64,000 nucleotides of DNA from Paenibacillus vietnamensis (GTDB lineage Bacteria; Bacillota; Bacilli; Paenibacillales; Paenibacillaceae), in the NCBI RefSeq assembly GCF_020169515.1, contig NZ_JAHMHW010000006.1, forward strand, positions 62,001-126,000. The letters run 5' to 3'. A model generated the notes under the pieces. That model was not told where the DNA came from. It made no database searches and saw only the letters and a program-made list of their open reading frames with translations. The first letter of the stretch is position 1; each line of letters begins with the position of its first letter. Positions 41,104 through 48,489 of this stretch are shown in pieces. Position numbers and translations under genes: made by a program.

Positions 41104-41811
41104 ATGAACGCAACATCCAACTATAATGCCGATAAGGAAAAATACGGGACGCGCAAGCAGCGCATTTTGATCGTAACTGCCGTGGAGGCGGAAAAAGAAG
41201 CCGTTCTTCGCGGCCTGCAAGATGGAGAAACGCCGGTAACTGTCATTGCTGCGGGAGCAGGCGTTTCCGCTGCGGCCGCCGGTACTGCGGCTGCGCTTGC
41301 GCAGGAGCCAGAGGCGTACCGTCTCGTTATAAGCGCCGGTATAGGCGGCGGTTTTCCCGGACGGGCGGAGATCGGTACGCTCGTCCTTGCCGACAGCATC
41401 GAAGCCGCTGACCTCGGAGCCGAAACGCCGGACAACGGCTTTATCGGCATTGACGAGCTGGGCTTCGGAACGTCCGAAGCCGCGGTCAGTGAAACTTGGA
41501 CAGCACGGGTATTCGAAGCGATTCGCACCGCCGGACTGCCAGTAAGCCGCGGGGCGGTGCTGACCGTAACGACCGCTACCGGCAGCGCAGAGACAACCGC
41601 CAAGCTTGTCGCCCGTGTTCCGGGCGCAGCCGCGGAAGGCATGGAAGGACACGGGGTCGCCACAGCCGCGGCTTTGTTCGATGTTCCGGTCATTGAGCTT
41701 AGAGCCATTTCCAACGCCGTCGGCCCCCGCGACCGCGCGTCCTGGCGGATCGGCGAAGCTCTCGCCGCTTTGGAAGCGGCTAGTAAAGCCATTCGGGAGG
41801 TTATCTTATGA
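41104..41811 (+). CDS. mqnB: Futalosine hydrolase
   Basis: A 235-residue nucleoside phosphorylase-like hydrolase. RILIVTAVEAEKEAVLRGLQ (about 20-39), VISAGIGGGFPG (about 78-89), and the catalytic region AAAEGMEGHGVATAAALFDV with ELRAISNAVGPRDRASW are diagnostic for MqnB, which cleaves futalosine to dehypoxanthine futalosine and hypoxanthine in menaquinone synthesis. TTG 41101, three bases earlier, is an alternative start. It overlaps mqnD by 4 bp (ATGA). This shows that the organism uses the futalosine route rather than, or in addition to, MenFDHCEB. Confidence 0.92.
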   Translation: MNATSNYNADKEKYGTRKQRILIVTAVEAEKEAVLRGLQDGETPVTVIAAGAGVSAAAAGTAAALAQEPEAYRLVISAGIGGGFPGRAEIGTLVLADSIEAADLGAETPDNGFIGIDELGFGTSEAAVSETWTARVFEAIRTAGLPVSRGAVLTVTTATGSAETTAKLVARVPGAAAEGMEGHGVATAAALFDVPVIELRAISNAVGPRDRASWRIGEALAALEAASKAIREVIL

Positions 41812-42656
41812 ATATTGCTTATTCCCCTTGTCCAAACGATACATTTGTATTTCATGCTTGGGCTCACGGTCTGATTCCCGATGCTCCCAAGCTTTCCGTC
41901 ACTTATGCGGATATCGATATCACGAACAACTGGGCCGCAAACGCGGAGGGACCGGAAATTATGAAAATTTCATATGCCGCACTTCCATGGGTTTTTTCCG
42001 ACTATAAGCTGCTGCCGTGCGGAGGCGCTCTCGGCAGAGGCTGCGGACCGCTTGTTCTAGTAAACGGAGGCGACACAGAGGAAGCTGGCATCCCGGAGCC
42101 TTCCATGCTTTCAGGGAAACGGGTAGCCGTCCCCAGCGAGCGGTCGACTGCTTACCTTTTGTTCAGACTTTGGGCTGCCCGTAATGTGCCGGGCGGCGTA
42201 GGCGAAATCGTCATCATGCCTTTCCACGAAATCATGCCTGCCGTACGGAATGGCAGTATTGATGCCGGTTTGGTCATTCATGAAGCGCGCTTCACCTATC
42301 CGTCTTACGGGCTGAAAATGCTGGTCGATCTCGGCAGCTGGTGGGAGGCCGATACAGGTCTGCCGATTCCGCTCGGGGCGATCATTGCCCGCCGTTCACT
42401 CGACACAGAAGCGATAACCGGCTGGATCCGTGCTTCCGTCGAATACGCATGGAAGCATCCGCAAGCCTCGCAAAGTTATGTCATGCAGCATGCTCAGGAG
42501 CTTTCCCCTGACGTAGCACAGTCACATATTGACTTATACGTCAATGAGTTCACGGCCAATCTCGGCGAAGACGGCTACGCCGCTATTGAAGCTCTTCTCG
42601 GCCGCGCCGCTGATGAGGGTCTAGTCCCTTCGTTCGACCCCGCGCTTCTCCGGTAG
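41808..42656 (+). CDS. mqnD: 1,4-dihydroxy-6-naphthoate synthase
   Basis: A 282-residue periplasmic-binding-protein-like enzyme without signal peptide. IAYSPCPNDTFVFHAWAHGL (3-22) and MKISYAALPW are the MqnD signatures; VIHEARFTYPSYGLKM holds the His and surrounding residues that act on the cyclic futalosine intermediate. It converts cyclic dehypoxanthine futalosine to 1,4-dihydroxy-6-naphthoate. Translationally coupled to mqnB; mqnA, mqnC and mqnE are not in the window. A weak terminator follows. Confidence 0.95.
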   Translation: MNIAYSPCPNDTFVFHAWAHGLIPDAPKLSVTYADIDITNNWAANAEGPEIMKISYAALPWVFSDYKLLPCGGALGRGCGPLVLVNGGDTEEAGIPEPSMLSGKRVAVPSERSTAYLLFRLWAARNVPGGVGEIVIMPFHEIMPAVRNGSIDAGLVIHEARFTYPSYGLKMLVDLGSWWEADTGLPIPLGAIIARRSLDTEAITGWIRASVEYAWKHPQASQSYVMQHAQELSPDVAQSHIDLYVNEFTANLGEDGYAAIEALLGRAADEGLVPSFDPALLR

Positions 42657-42667
42657 CACAAAATCCC

Positions 42668-42714
42668 AGGCTCGCCTTTCTGCAGCTTCTCAGCAGACTG
42701 GCGGGCCTTTTTAC
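42668..42714 (+). terminator. Probable terminator of mqnBD
   Basis: AGGCTCGCC ... GGCGGGCCTTTTT, an imperfect stem with a T-run. Confidence 0.55.
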
Positions 42715-42837
42715 AAATCGGTGGCCATTCTCTTGCTAACCTGCGTCATGCCTTTTGTATAGTACTCCACTTTCCCTCTGAGAAGCACGTGCCGTTTCGC
42801 TACTCGAATCGTCTTCCTCTCCTCTATGACTGTCCGA

Positions 42838-43260
42838 ACCAGCAGCTATAAGGCTTTTTATCTTCTTTTATCCTCTATCCCCTCAGCTCAGAATCGCAAC
42901 TTCCTCTTTTTCTCAGCCCGTTCGTGTTCGGTTCACCTGACATCCTCCCTCTTTATTCTCTTTACTAAAAGTCTCTTAGCTTTGTATCTTGCCTTCCCTC
43001 TTGCTCAGCCTGTCCGATCCGGCTGCTATATGGCTTTTTATCTTCTTTTATCCACTATCCCTTCAGCTCAGAATCGCAACTTCCTCTTTTTCTCAGCCCG
43101 TTCGTGTTCGGTTCACCTGACATCCTCCCTCTTTATTCTCTTTACTAAAAGTCTCATAGCTTTGTATCTTGCCTTCCCTCTCTGCTCAGCCTGTCCGATC
43201 CAGCATCTATCAGGCTTTTTATCTTCTTTTATCCACTATCCCTTCAGCTCAGAATCGAGT
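42838..43260. repeat. 180-bp tandem repeat, 2.3 copies
   Basis: GGCTTTTTATCTTCTTTTAT recurs at offsets of 180 and 181 bp (42852, 43032, 43213). Copies 1 and 2 are over 90% alike by eye and copy 3 is partial. The long frame that runs through it exists only because 180 is a multiple of three; there is no ribosome site. Each copy carries the CTATCCC(C/T)TCAGCTCAG word shared with 23934-24290. It fills the gap 42715-43393. Confidence 0.85.
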
Positions 43261-43393
43261 TTCTTCAAGTTGTTTTCCCTCAGCATTACAACAGATCCTC
43301 AAAAATACCCATTGATTTCCTCCAAAAAAGCTGTTATGATCAAAAAAAATAGGAACACACGTTCGTAATTCGTTGGAAGAGGTGGGCACTGAA

Positions 43394-44323
43394 ATGAACG
43401 AATATCATGCTCTTCTAACTCTATATAATAATGAGCTGAATTGTGTCCCTATCCTCTATCGAATGAAATGGCCTTCCGGGTTTATCTGCCCCCGTTGCGG
43501 TCATACTTCTCATTACACGGTAAGCACAAGACGACTGCCGATCTATGAATGCCGCAGCTGCAGGCATCAAGCCTCGTTAACTACCGGCAGTGTGATGGAG
43601 AAGAGCAGAACCCCTATACATAAATGGCTAATTGCGATGCATATTATCGCCGCCTCAGACGAAGGCATCAACGCAGTCCGGCTGTCGGAGCTTATTAAAG
43701 TTACTTACAAAACGGCTTGGTCGATAATGAACAAAATACGTCTTGCAATATCGGATTCCGACCGAGCTATCCTCCTTACCGGACGAATTGAAGCGAAGCA
43801 GGAAGTATTCATGAAGCAGCCCCATCCTACTCATGATGCCCTTTTGAAAGAACGCGCCGCCATCGTAGCTCAAGCTCACACAAAGCATTCAGTAAAGCCA
43901 TATATGAAGATAAAAATCATAAAGAGCGAGCAGCGTTCCCGCAGCAAATTGAACAGGCAGGCAGAAAACGAATTTCTGGAGGAGCATGTAAGCAGTGAGC
44001 ATACATCGCTGGAGATCAACCGAAAACATGTGAATCCGCCAGGTGACCTTGCCTTATTGCCTGCTATGGCGAAAACTGCTTTTCAGTGGCTGAACGATAC
44101 GTTTCATGGACTGTCCGAATCTCGTGCTCAGTTGTACCTAGATGAATTCTGCTTCCGGTATAACCACGCCGGAAATACAACTTGCAGCCCGCTCGAATCT
44201 TTACTTCGGCTGTGCATCTCCTTCTCAGCTGTCTATCAAAATAGGCAACAAAGAAAAAATGAAGGCTTTCCAAGATGGAATCGTGATGGCAGACGACTAG
44301 CTTCTAATTCAAATAATCATTAA
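43394..44323 (+). CDS. IS1595-like transposase relative lacking the first catalytic residue
   Basis: A 309-residue protein starting at ATG 43394 after GAGGTG. The N-terminal zinc ribbon (CPRCGHTSHYTV, CRSCRHQASLTTGS, residues about 34-65) and the helix region NAVRLSELIKVTYKTAWSIM are those of IS1595/ISXO2 transposases, and the C-terminal YLDEFCFRYNH is also conserved. But where the DDE domain should read VEVDETYIGG the protein has RIEAKQEVFMKQ, and its central part is much altered. No terminal inverted repeats are seen. It is an open frame with codon use like other genes: a decayed transposase or one recruited for another role. Confidence 0.75.
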   Translation: MNEYHALLTLYNNELNCVPILYRMKWPSGFICPRCGHTSHYTVSTRRLPIYECRSCRHQASLTTGSVMEKSRTPIHKWLIAMHIIAASDEGINAVRLSELIKVTYKTAWSIMNKIRLAISDSDRAILLTGRIEAKQEVFMKQPHPTHDALLKERAAIVAQAHTKHSVKPYMKIKIIKSEQRSRSKLNRQAENEFLEEHVSSEHTSLEINRKHVNPPGDLALLPAMAKTAFQWLNDTFHGLSESRAQLYLDEFCFRYNHAGNTTCSPLESLLRLCISFSAVYQNRQQRKNEGFPRWNRDGRRLASNSNNH

Positions 44324-44639
44324 TATGCACAAACTTCGTTTTAGAAAATTTTACGTTTTGTTGTTGCAAGCCTTCAAGTTCATTGTTGTTGACTACCCTC
44401 ACATGCAAGCCAACTATGCGTAGAGTGCAGTGTGCCGCTTAAAGGTGAATTGAGTATTGTAAGCTATATATGTTCGTGGACCATTTTATCGCAGGTACTA
44501 TAAAGTATAGATGTCATTAGTCTTGGACCATGCAGACCATAGACACTGTGGCCCTGAAGGCTCTGGACAGCAGAGGCTGTGGAGCGTCGTGTGGCTATTA
44601 GGGCTGTGGGCAGCAGATGCTTGGGAGCATTGTGGTGTA

Positions 44640-44900
44640 GCTATGAGGACTCTAAGCCGCGGGGCTGTATAGCTGTACGGTTGTGGGGTTGTGGGGCTGT
44701 ATGGGTGTATGGCTGTATGGGTGTATGGGTGTATGGGTGTATGGGTGTATGGATGTATGGCTGTATGGGTGTATGGCTGTACGGCTGTACGGCTGTACGG
44801 CTGTATGGGTGTGCGGCTTTACGGCTGTGCGCCTGTGCTGGTGTATGGCGGCTGTGCGGCTGTATAGCTGTGGGGTTGTAAGGCCGTGCGGCTGTGGAGT
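44640..44900. repeat. 8-bp microsatellite-like tandem repeat, about 25 copies
   Basis: The unit is GTGTATGG, drifting to CTGTATGG, CTGTACGG and CTGTGCGG along the array. The flank 44520-44640 has looser GGCTGTGG words of the same kind. Every frame is open over part of it, giving Cys/Gly/Val/Tyr low-complexity translations without ribosome sites. Confidence 0.9.
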
Positions 44901-45095
44901 ATTGGTGTTGTGGAAGTTGCTGAATTCTGATAACACCTCTTGTGTACCTTAATCATTTTAGAATATCAAGTTGGACTTATAAGGGAACTATGTCCCACTG
45001 CAAGCACATGCGTCAATCCTGAGCCGATGGGATAGTGGAGCAAAGAAAAATAAAAGGTATACATACAGACCAGCTGCGCGACTTGCGAGGACTAA

Positions 45096-45164
45096 TAGCG
45101 CATTTAGCACATTTAGGCATTTAGCGCATTTAGCGCATTTAGCGCATTTAGCGCATTTAGCGAA
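45096..45164. repeat. 9-bp tandem repeat, about 7 copies
   Basis: The unit TTTAGCGCA repeats, with one GCACA and one GGCA variant at the left end. Confidence 0.9.
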
Positions 45165-45199
45165 TTGAATTTGAGAGCTTCGCTTCCTAAAACTGTTGT

Positions 45200-45335
45200 G
45201 TGTTTAACGCTTTCAAATCCAAATGTTCTTTCAAAACTTCCAAACCCAAATCTTCGCCGATGTTCCAAATTCAAATGTGTGTTTCAATGCTTCCAAATTC
45301 AAATGAGCGTTCAATATTTCCAAATATAAATGCGC
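45200..45335. repeat. Degenerate repeats of TTCCAAATTCAAATG
   Basis: Four to six loose copies spaced roughly 25-35 bp, for example TTCCAAATTCAAATGTGTG and TTCCAAATTCAAATGAGCG. With the 8-bp and 9-bp arrays it makes 44324-45378 a repeat-only stretch; I see no gene in it. Confidence 0.6.
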
Positions 45336-45378
45336 AAGCAGCCCTGATAATGAGGCCGCTTGCGCGCTGCGTAAAGCT

Positions 45379-45765
45379 TTATTCGGTTTCTTTTCGGGCC
45401 CTCTCGGTTAAGGAGAGGGGGCCTAAAGTTTGGGAGCTTGAAGCATCGTCCTGTTCCACATAACGTTTGAGGGCTGAAAGCTTGTTTTCCCAGAAGCGCT
45501 CGTAATAAGCGAGCCATCGCTTGAGCTCCTTCAGCGGTTCCGGATCAAGGCGATATCTGGTTTCGCGGCCGACTTTGCGGTCCTTGACCAGCCCTGCGTC
45601 TGCAAGTACCCGTAAATGCTTGGAAACCGCCGTACGTGTCATCGTAAAATGACCGCTTATGACGTTGACGGGGAGCTCCTGATCGCCGAGCAGCTGCAGC
45701 AGTCTGCGCCGCGTCGGATCGGCAATCGCTTGGAACACGTCATGTTTCTGGATGGGGTCGGACAT
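45379..45765 (-). CDS. ArsR-family transcriptional regulator
   Basis: A 128-residue winged-helix regulator: VFQAIADPTRRRLLQLLGDQ (10-29), then the recognition region FTMTRTAVSKHLRVLADAGL and the wing GRETRYRLDPEPL. No metal-binding CxC of the ArsR/SmtB metal sensors, so this belongs to the metal-independent branch that is typically encoded beside an AHSA1/SRPBCC protein, as here. It starts 5 bp after the SRPBCC stop and is in the same transcript. It probably represses its own operon at the GGTTTC boxes upstream. Confidence 0.92.
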   Translation of the reverse strand: MSDPIQKHDVFQAIADPTRRRLLQLLGDQELPVNVISGHFTMTRTAVSKHLRVLADAGLVKDRKVGRETRYRLDPEPLKELKRWLAYYERFWENKLSALKRYVEQDDASSSQTLGPLSLTERARKETE

Positions 45766-45769
45766 GATT

Positions 45770-46198
45770 TCAGGCCTCTACTTGGCTCTTAAGCTTCTGA
45801 ACAAGCCCCGTCCAGCCATGATCCATCCGATCGCGCACGACCGCATGCGGCTGACCAAACTCCGTCACCATATCCTCGTACCATCCGGAGTGAATAAGGG
45901 TAAACTGCGTATGCCCGCCAAGTTCCTTCAGCTCGAACGTCAGTGTCCAATCCTTGCCCCAAGTGAAGGAAAGGCGGTTTGGAGGGTCGATAACGGTAAC
46001 CTTGCACGGAGAATGACCAAACGGCCCCGCATCCAAATGGAACTCGAAGCCCACTTCGGGTTGAAAATCATTTGGCATGAACCATGCCGCAATTCCCTCT
46101 GAGGTTGCAACCGCACTCCATACCTTTTGAATCGAAGCGTTTAAGGTAAGCGTCTGACGAATATCGGGCAACGTGCTTGTTTTGTGTTCATTTGACAT
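45770..46198 (-). CDS. SRPBCC (AHSA1/START-like) family protein
   Basis: A 142-residue hydrophobic-pocket protein. LTLNASIQKVWSAVATSEGI (16-35), WFMPNDFQPEVGFEFHLDAG and LSFTWGKDWTLTFELKEL are typical of the AHSA1 branch. The C-terminal helix (HGWTGLVQKLKSQVEA) closes the cavity. Ligand unknown. First gene of the operon with the ArsR regulator; a consensus-like promoter and operator boxes precede it. Confidence 0.92.
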   Translation of the reverse strand: MSNEHKTSTLPDIRQTLTLNASIQKVWSAVATSEGIAAWFMPNDFQPEVGFEFHLDAGPFGHSPCKVTVIDPPNRLSFTWGKDWTLTFELKELGGHTQFTLIHSGWYEDMVTEFGQPHAVVRDRMDHGWTGLVQKLKSQVEA

Positions 46199-46243
46199 TT
46201 TGTAACCTCCAAAAAATGAAGTAGAATATGATTTTGAATTAAT

Positions 46244-46297
46244 GAAACCTTTTGGTTTCCTTTTGATATTTTAGGACACTATTTGGTTTCATGTCAA
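46244..46297 (-). promoter_or_regulatory. Promoter and GGTTTC operator boxes of the SRPBCC-ArsR operon
   Basis: On the minus strand TTGACA (46297-46292), 18-nt spacer, TAAAAT (46273-46268). GAAACC-TTTT-GGTTTC (46244-46259) is a perfect inverted repeat just downstream, and a further GGTTTC lies in the spacer (46285-46290), 31 bp away. ArsR autorepression is inferred. Confidence 0.7.
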
Positions 46298-46362
46298 TCC
46301 CCATTACTTTCCTACCGGACTAGCTTGCTCATCTCCCTTTTGAATATTCAAACGGAGAATGA

Positions 46363-46436
46363 AAGAAGCACTCCCGTTGTGCAACGGAAGTGCCGTTATG
46401 CAACGGAAGTGCCATTGTGCAACAGAAATGCTTCTT
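46363..46436. repeat. 19-bp tandem repeat x3 flanked by an inverted repeat
   Basis: GTTGTGCAACGGAAGTGCC (46376), GTTATGCAACGGAAGTGCC (46395) and ATTGTGCAACAGAAATGC (46414). Each contains a GTTG-TG-CAAC half-palindrome. AAGAAGCA (46363-46370) and TGCTTCTT (46429-46436) flank the set and could close a larger hairpin, which may act as the end of the catabolic operon transcript. Confidence 0.8.
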
Positions 46437-46459
46437 GGTGATTGATTAGAATTAGCCGT

Positions 46460-47743
46460 TTAAACTGATGAATGAAGCTTGGTGTAGACGGAGGATTCTG
46501 CTGTCGTGTACCAATTACCGCCTACCAGTCTGCTTCCGGAAAATACCGCTTCGCGCGGAGGAGCGGAGGCGATTGCGTGCTGGGCATTTTGGGCGTTGAC
46601 CAGCATAAAGCTGGCGCGGTCGCCTTCCTTTGGAGCAAGCGCAGCGGCCGAAATGAGCGGATACGACTGCAGCAATGCTTCGTCAACGATCCAGCCGAAT
46701 TTTTCGGCCAGCTTCGAGCCTCTCGCCAGCAAATCACCATTGCCGAAAGGACTCCAAGAGTCCAAGATGTTATCCGATCCCACATGAACGTGCACACCCT
46801 CGGCAATCAGCTGGTCGACGCGCGGCATCGGGCGGTCAAGCGGCACACTCGTGATAATTGCTACCTCCGCGGCTTTCAGCTGCTGTGCCAGCTCTCGCGA
46901 TTCCGGCTCCGATACCTGCCCCAGGCAATAGGCGTGGCTAACCGCGGTACGTCCGCCTTTGCCGGCAACCGAGGTCAAATCAGCGAAACGGCTGATCGTG
47001 TAAAGGCCCAGATGACCGGGATCATGCAAATGCAGATCGACTCCGGCGTCGAATTCGGCGCTGAGCTCGAACATCGTCTCAAGGCTCCGGTCAACCTGGC
47101 GGTCCAAGCCTGCCGGATCCACACCGCCTACAAACTCCGCACCGGCGCGCATCGCCTCCTTCATCACTCCTATGGAATCGGCTCGCAGCAGTCCTTGCTG
47201 CGGGAAGGCTACGATTTCGATATCCATGACGCCGCGGTATTCTTCGCGGACCTGCAGAACCTGCTCCAGATGCGAGATGCCGATCTCCGGATCAACGTCG
47301 ACATGCGTCCGAATTTTCGTCGTCCCATGGCTAAGCAGCAAATCAATTAGCCTGCGGGCACGCTCGGCGATTGATGTCGGCAGCGCTCCCAGCATTTGCT
47401 TCTCAAATGCCAATTGCACAGGCAGCGTAACGAACGGCTGCAGCGGCTTCCAGGGTTCACCGAGAAAATGTTTGTCCAGATGGACATGCATATCTGCATT
47501 TGACGGCAAATAAAGCAATCCTGCAGCGTCGATGACATCGTACCGGGCATCCTGAACAGTGCTATTGGAGATGCTGCCGTTTGCACTTGCACCTGCCTTC
47601 TGAGTTGAGCCGATTGGCTTACCCGGATCCGGAGCGGTGCCGCCGATTGACGTCAGACGTTCGATCATCCCATTTTGGTTATTCAACGTAATGTCGTAAA
47701 GGCTATCCCCTATGCGGACGCTCTTTAATAAAGTTTTTTCCAC
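46460..47743 (-). CDS. Cytosine deaminase-like amidohydrolase (first paralogue)
   Basis: A 427-residue TIM-barrel amidohydrolase. Metal site motifs: NADMHVHLDKHFLG (about 83-96), IRTHVDVDPEIG, VDLHLHDPGHLG, AVSHAYCLG and HVGSDNILDSWSPFGNGD. This is the CodA/AtzC-like group. CodA has H-x-x-E at the third motif, where Glu handles the pyrimidine; here it reads HLHD, so the substrate may not be cytosine itself. It is the last gene of a six-gene unit with a Liv-type transporter and a second amidohydrolase, divergent from a PucR regulator. Use of a nitrogen heterocycle or cyclic amide as nitrogen source is inferred. Confidence 0.85.
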   Translation of the reverse strand: MEKTLLKSVRIGDSLYDITLNNQNGMIERLTSIGGTAPDPGKPIGSTQKAGASANGSISNSTVQDARYDVIDAAGLLYLPSNADMHVHLDKHFLGEPWKPLQPFVTLPVQLAFEKQMLGALPTSIAERARRLIDLLLSHGTTKIRTHVDVDPEIGISHLEQVLQVREEYRGVMDIEIVAFPQQGLLRADSIGVMKEAMRAGAEFVGGVDPAGLDRQVDRSLETMFELSAEFDAGVDLHLHDPGHLGLYTISRFADLTSVAGKGGRTAVSHAYCLGQVSEPESRELAQQLKAAEVAIITSVPLDRPMPRVDQLIAEGVHVHVGSDNILDSWSPFGNGDLLARGSKLAEKFGWIVDEALLQSYPLISAAALAPKEGDRASFMLVNAQNAQHAIASAPPREAVFSGSRLVGGNWYTTAESSVYTKLHSSV

Positions 47744-47772
47744 AACCAGTCACCCTCTGCTTTATTCTTTAG

Positions 47773-48489
47773 TTAATGTGTGCCCAAATAAGCTTTGATC
47801 ATCCGCTCGTCATTTAACAGATCTGCGGACCGCCCGTGCAGCGCGACTCTGCCGTTATCGATGACGTAACCGCGGCTTGCAATCGAGAGTGCTTTATGCG
47901 CCATTTGCTCAACCAGCAAAATGGACGTCCCCTCTTTGGCCAAAGCCCCGATCGTCTCAAATATTTCGTTCACGATAATCGGAGCAAGCCCCAGCGACGG
48001 CTCGTCGAGAAGGAGCAGCTTCGGCTTGCTGATCATGGCTCTAGACAAGACAAGCATCTGCTGTTCACCGCCGCTCAGCGTAAAGGCAAGTTGAGATCGC
48101 CGTTCATGCAGACGCGGGAAGCGTTCGAATACGAGCTCCAGCTCTTTTTCGAATTGCAATTTCGAGAAGGAACCGATTTTCTTCTTTAGTCCCATTCGTA
48201 AGTTTTCTACTACGCTAAGCGTCCCGAACACCTCGCGCCCTTCCGGTACGAGCGAAATGCCCAGATTTGAGGTTTTGCTCGCGGGCAGATTCGTAATCGC
48301 TCTTCCGGCAAATTCAACAGTCCCCGAATGTGGACGCACCAGTCCCAGTATCGACTGCAGCAGCGTCGTTTTGCCTGCTCCGTTCGACCCGATGACCGCC
48401 ACGATTTCGCCTTCCTTCAGGTCGAAATCGATCCCTTTCAGCGCATGAACAGCGCCATAGCGGACATGCAATCCGTTAACGTTCAGCAC
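47773..48489 (-). CDS. Branched-chain-type ABC transporter ATP-binding protein (LivF-like)
   Basis: A 238-residue ATPase beginning at GTG 48489, GGAGG 9 nt upstream, overlapping the fused permease-ATPase gene by 14 bp. Walker A GSNGAGKTT, signature LSGGEQQMLVLSRAM, Walker B LLLDEPSLGLAP and the GISLVPEGREVFGTLSVVEN segment are those of LivF. With the LivG half of the neighbouring fusion it forms the ATPase pair of a HAAT importer. Gene neighbours indicate a heterocyclic nitrogen compound rather than a branched-chain amino acid as cargo. Confidence 0.94.
   Translation of the reverse strand: MLNVNGLHVRYGAVHALKGIDFDLKEGEIVAVIGSNGAGKTTLLQSILGLVRPHSGTVEFAGRAITNLPASKTSNLGISLVPEGREVFGTLSVVENLRMGLKKKIGSFSKLQFEKELELVFERFPRLHERRSQLAFTLSGGEQQMLVLSRAMISKPKLLLLDEPSLGLAPIIVNEIFETIGALAKEGTSILLVEQMAHKALSIASRGYVIDNGRVALHGRSADLLNDERMIKAYLGTH

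Noticed and set aside
42826-43368. 180-codon frame of Phe/Leu/Ser-rich repeats
   Set aside because: It is the translation of the 180-bp direct repeat, has no ribosome site, and stays open only because the period is a multiple of three.
43340-44400. Complete insertion sequence
   Set aside because: I find no terminal inverted repeats or target duplication around the transposase-like gene, and its catalytic core is altered.
44579-44952. Overlapping Cys/Gly/Tyr-rich frames on both strands
   Set aside because: They are readings of the 8-bp array in different frames; no ribosome site and no complex sequence outside the repeat.
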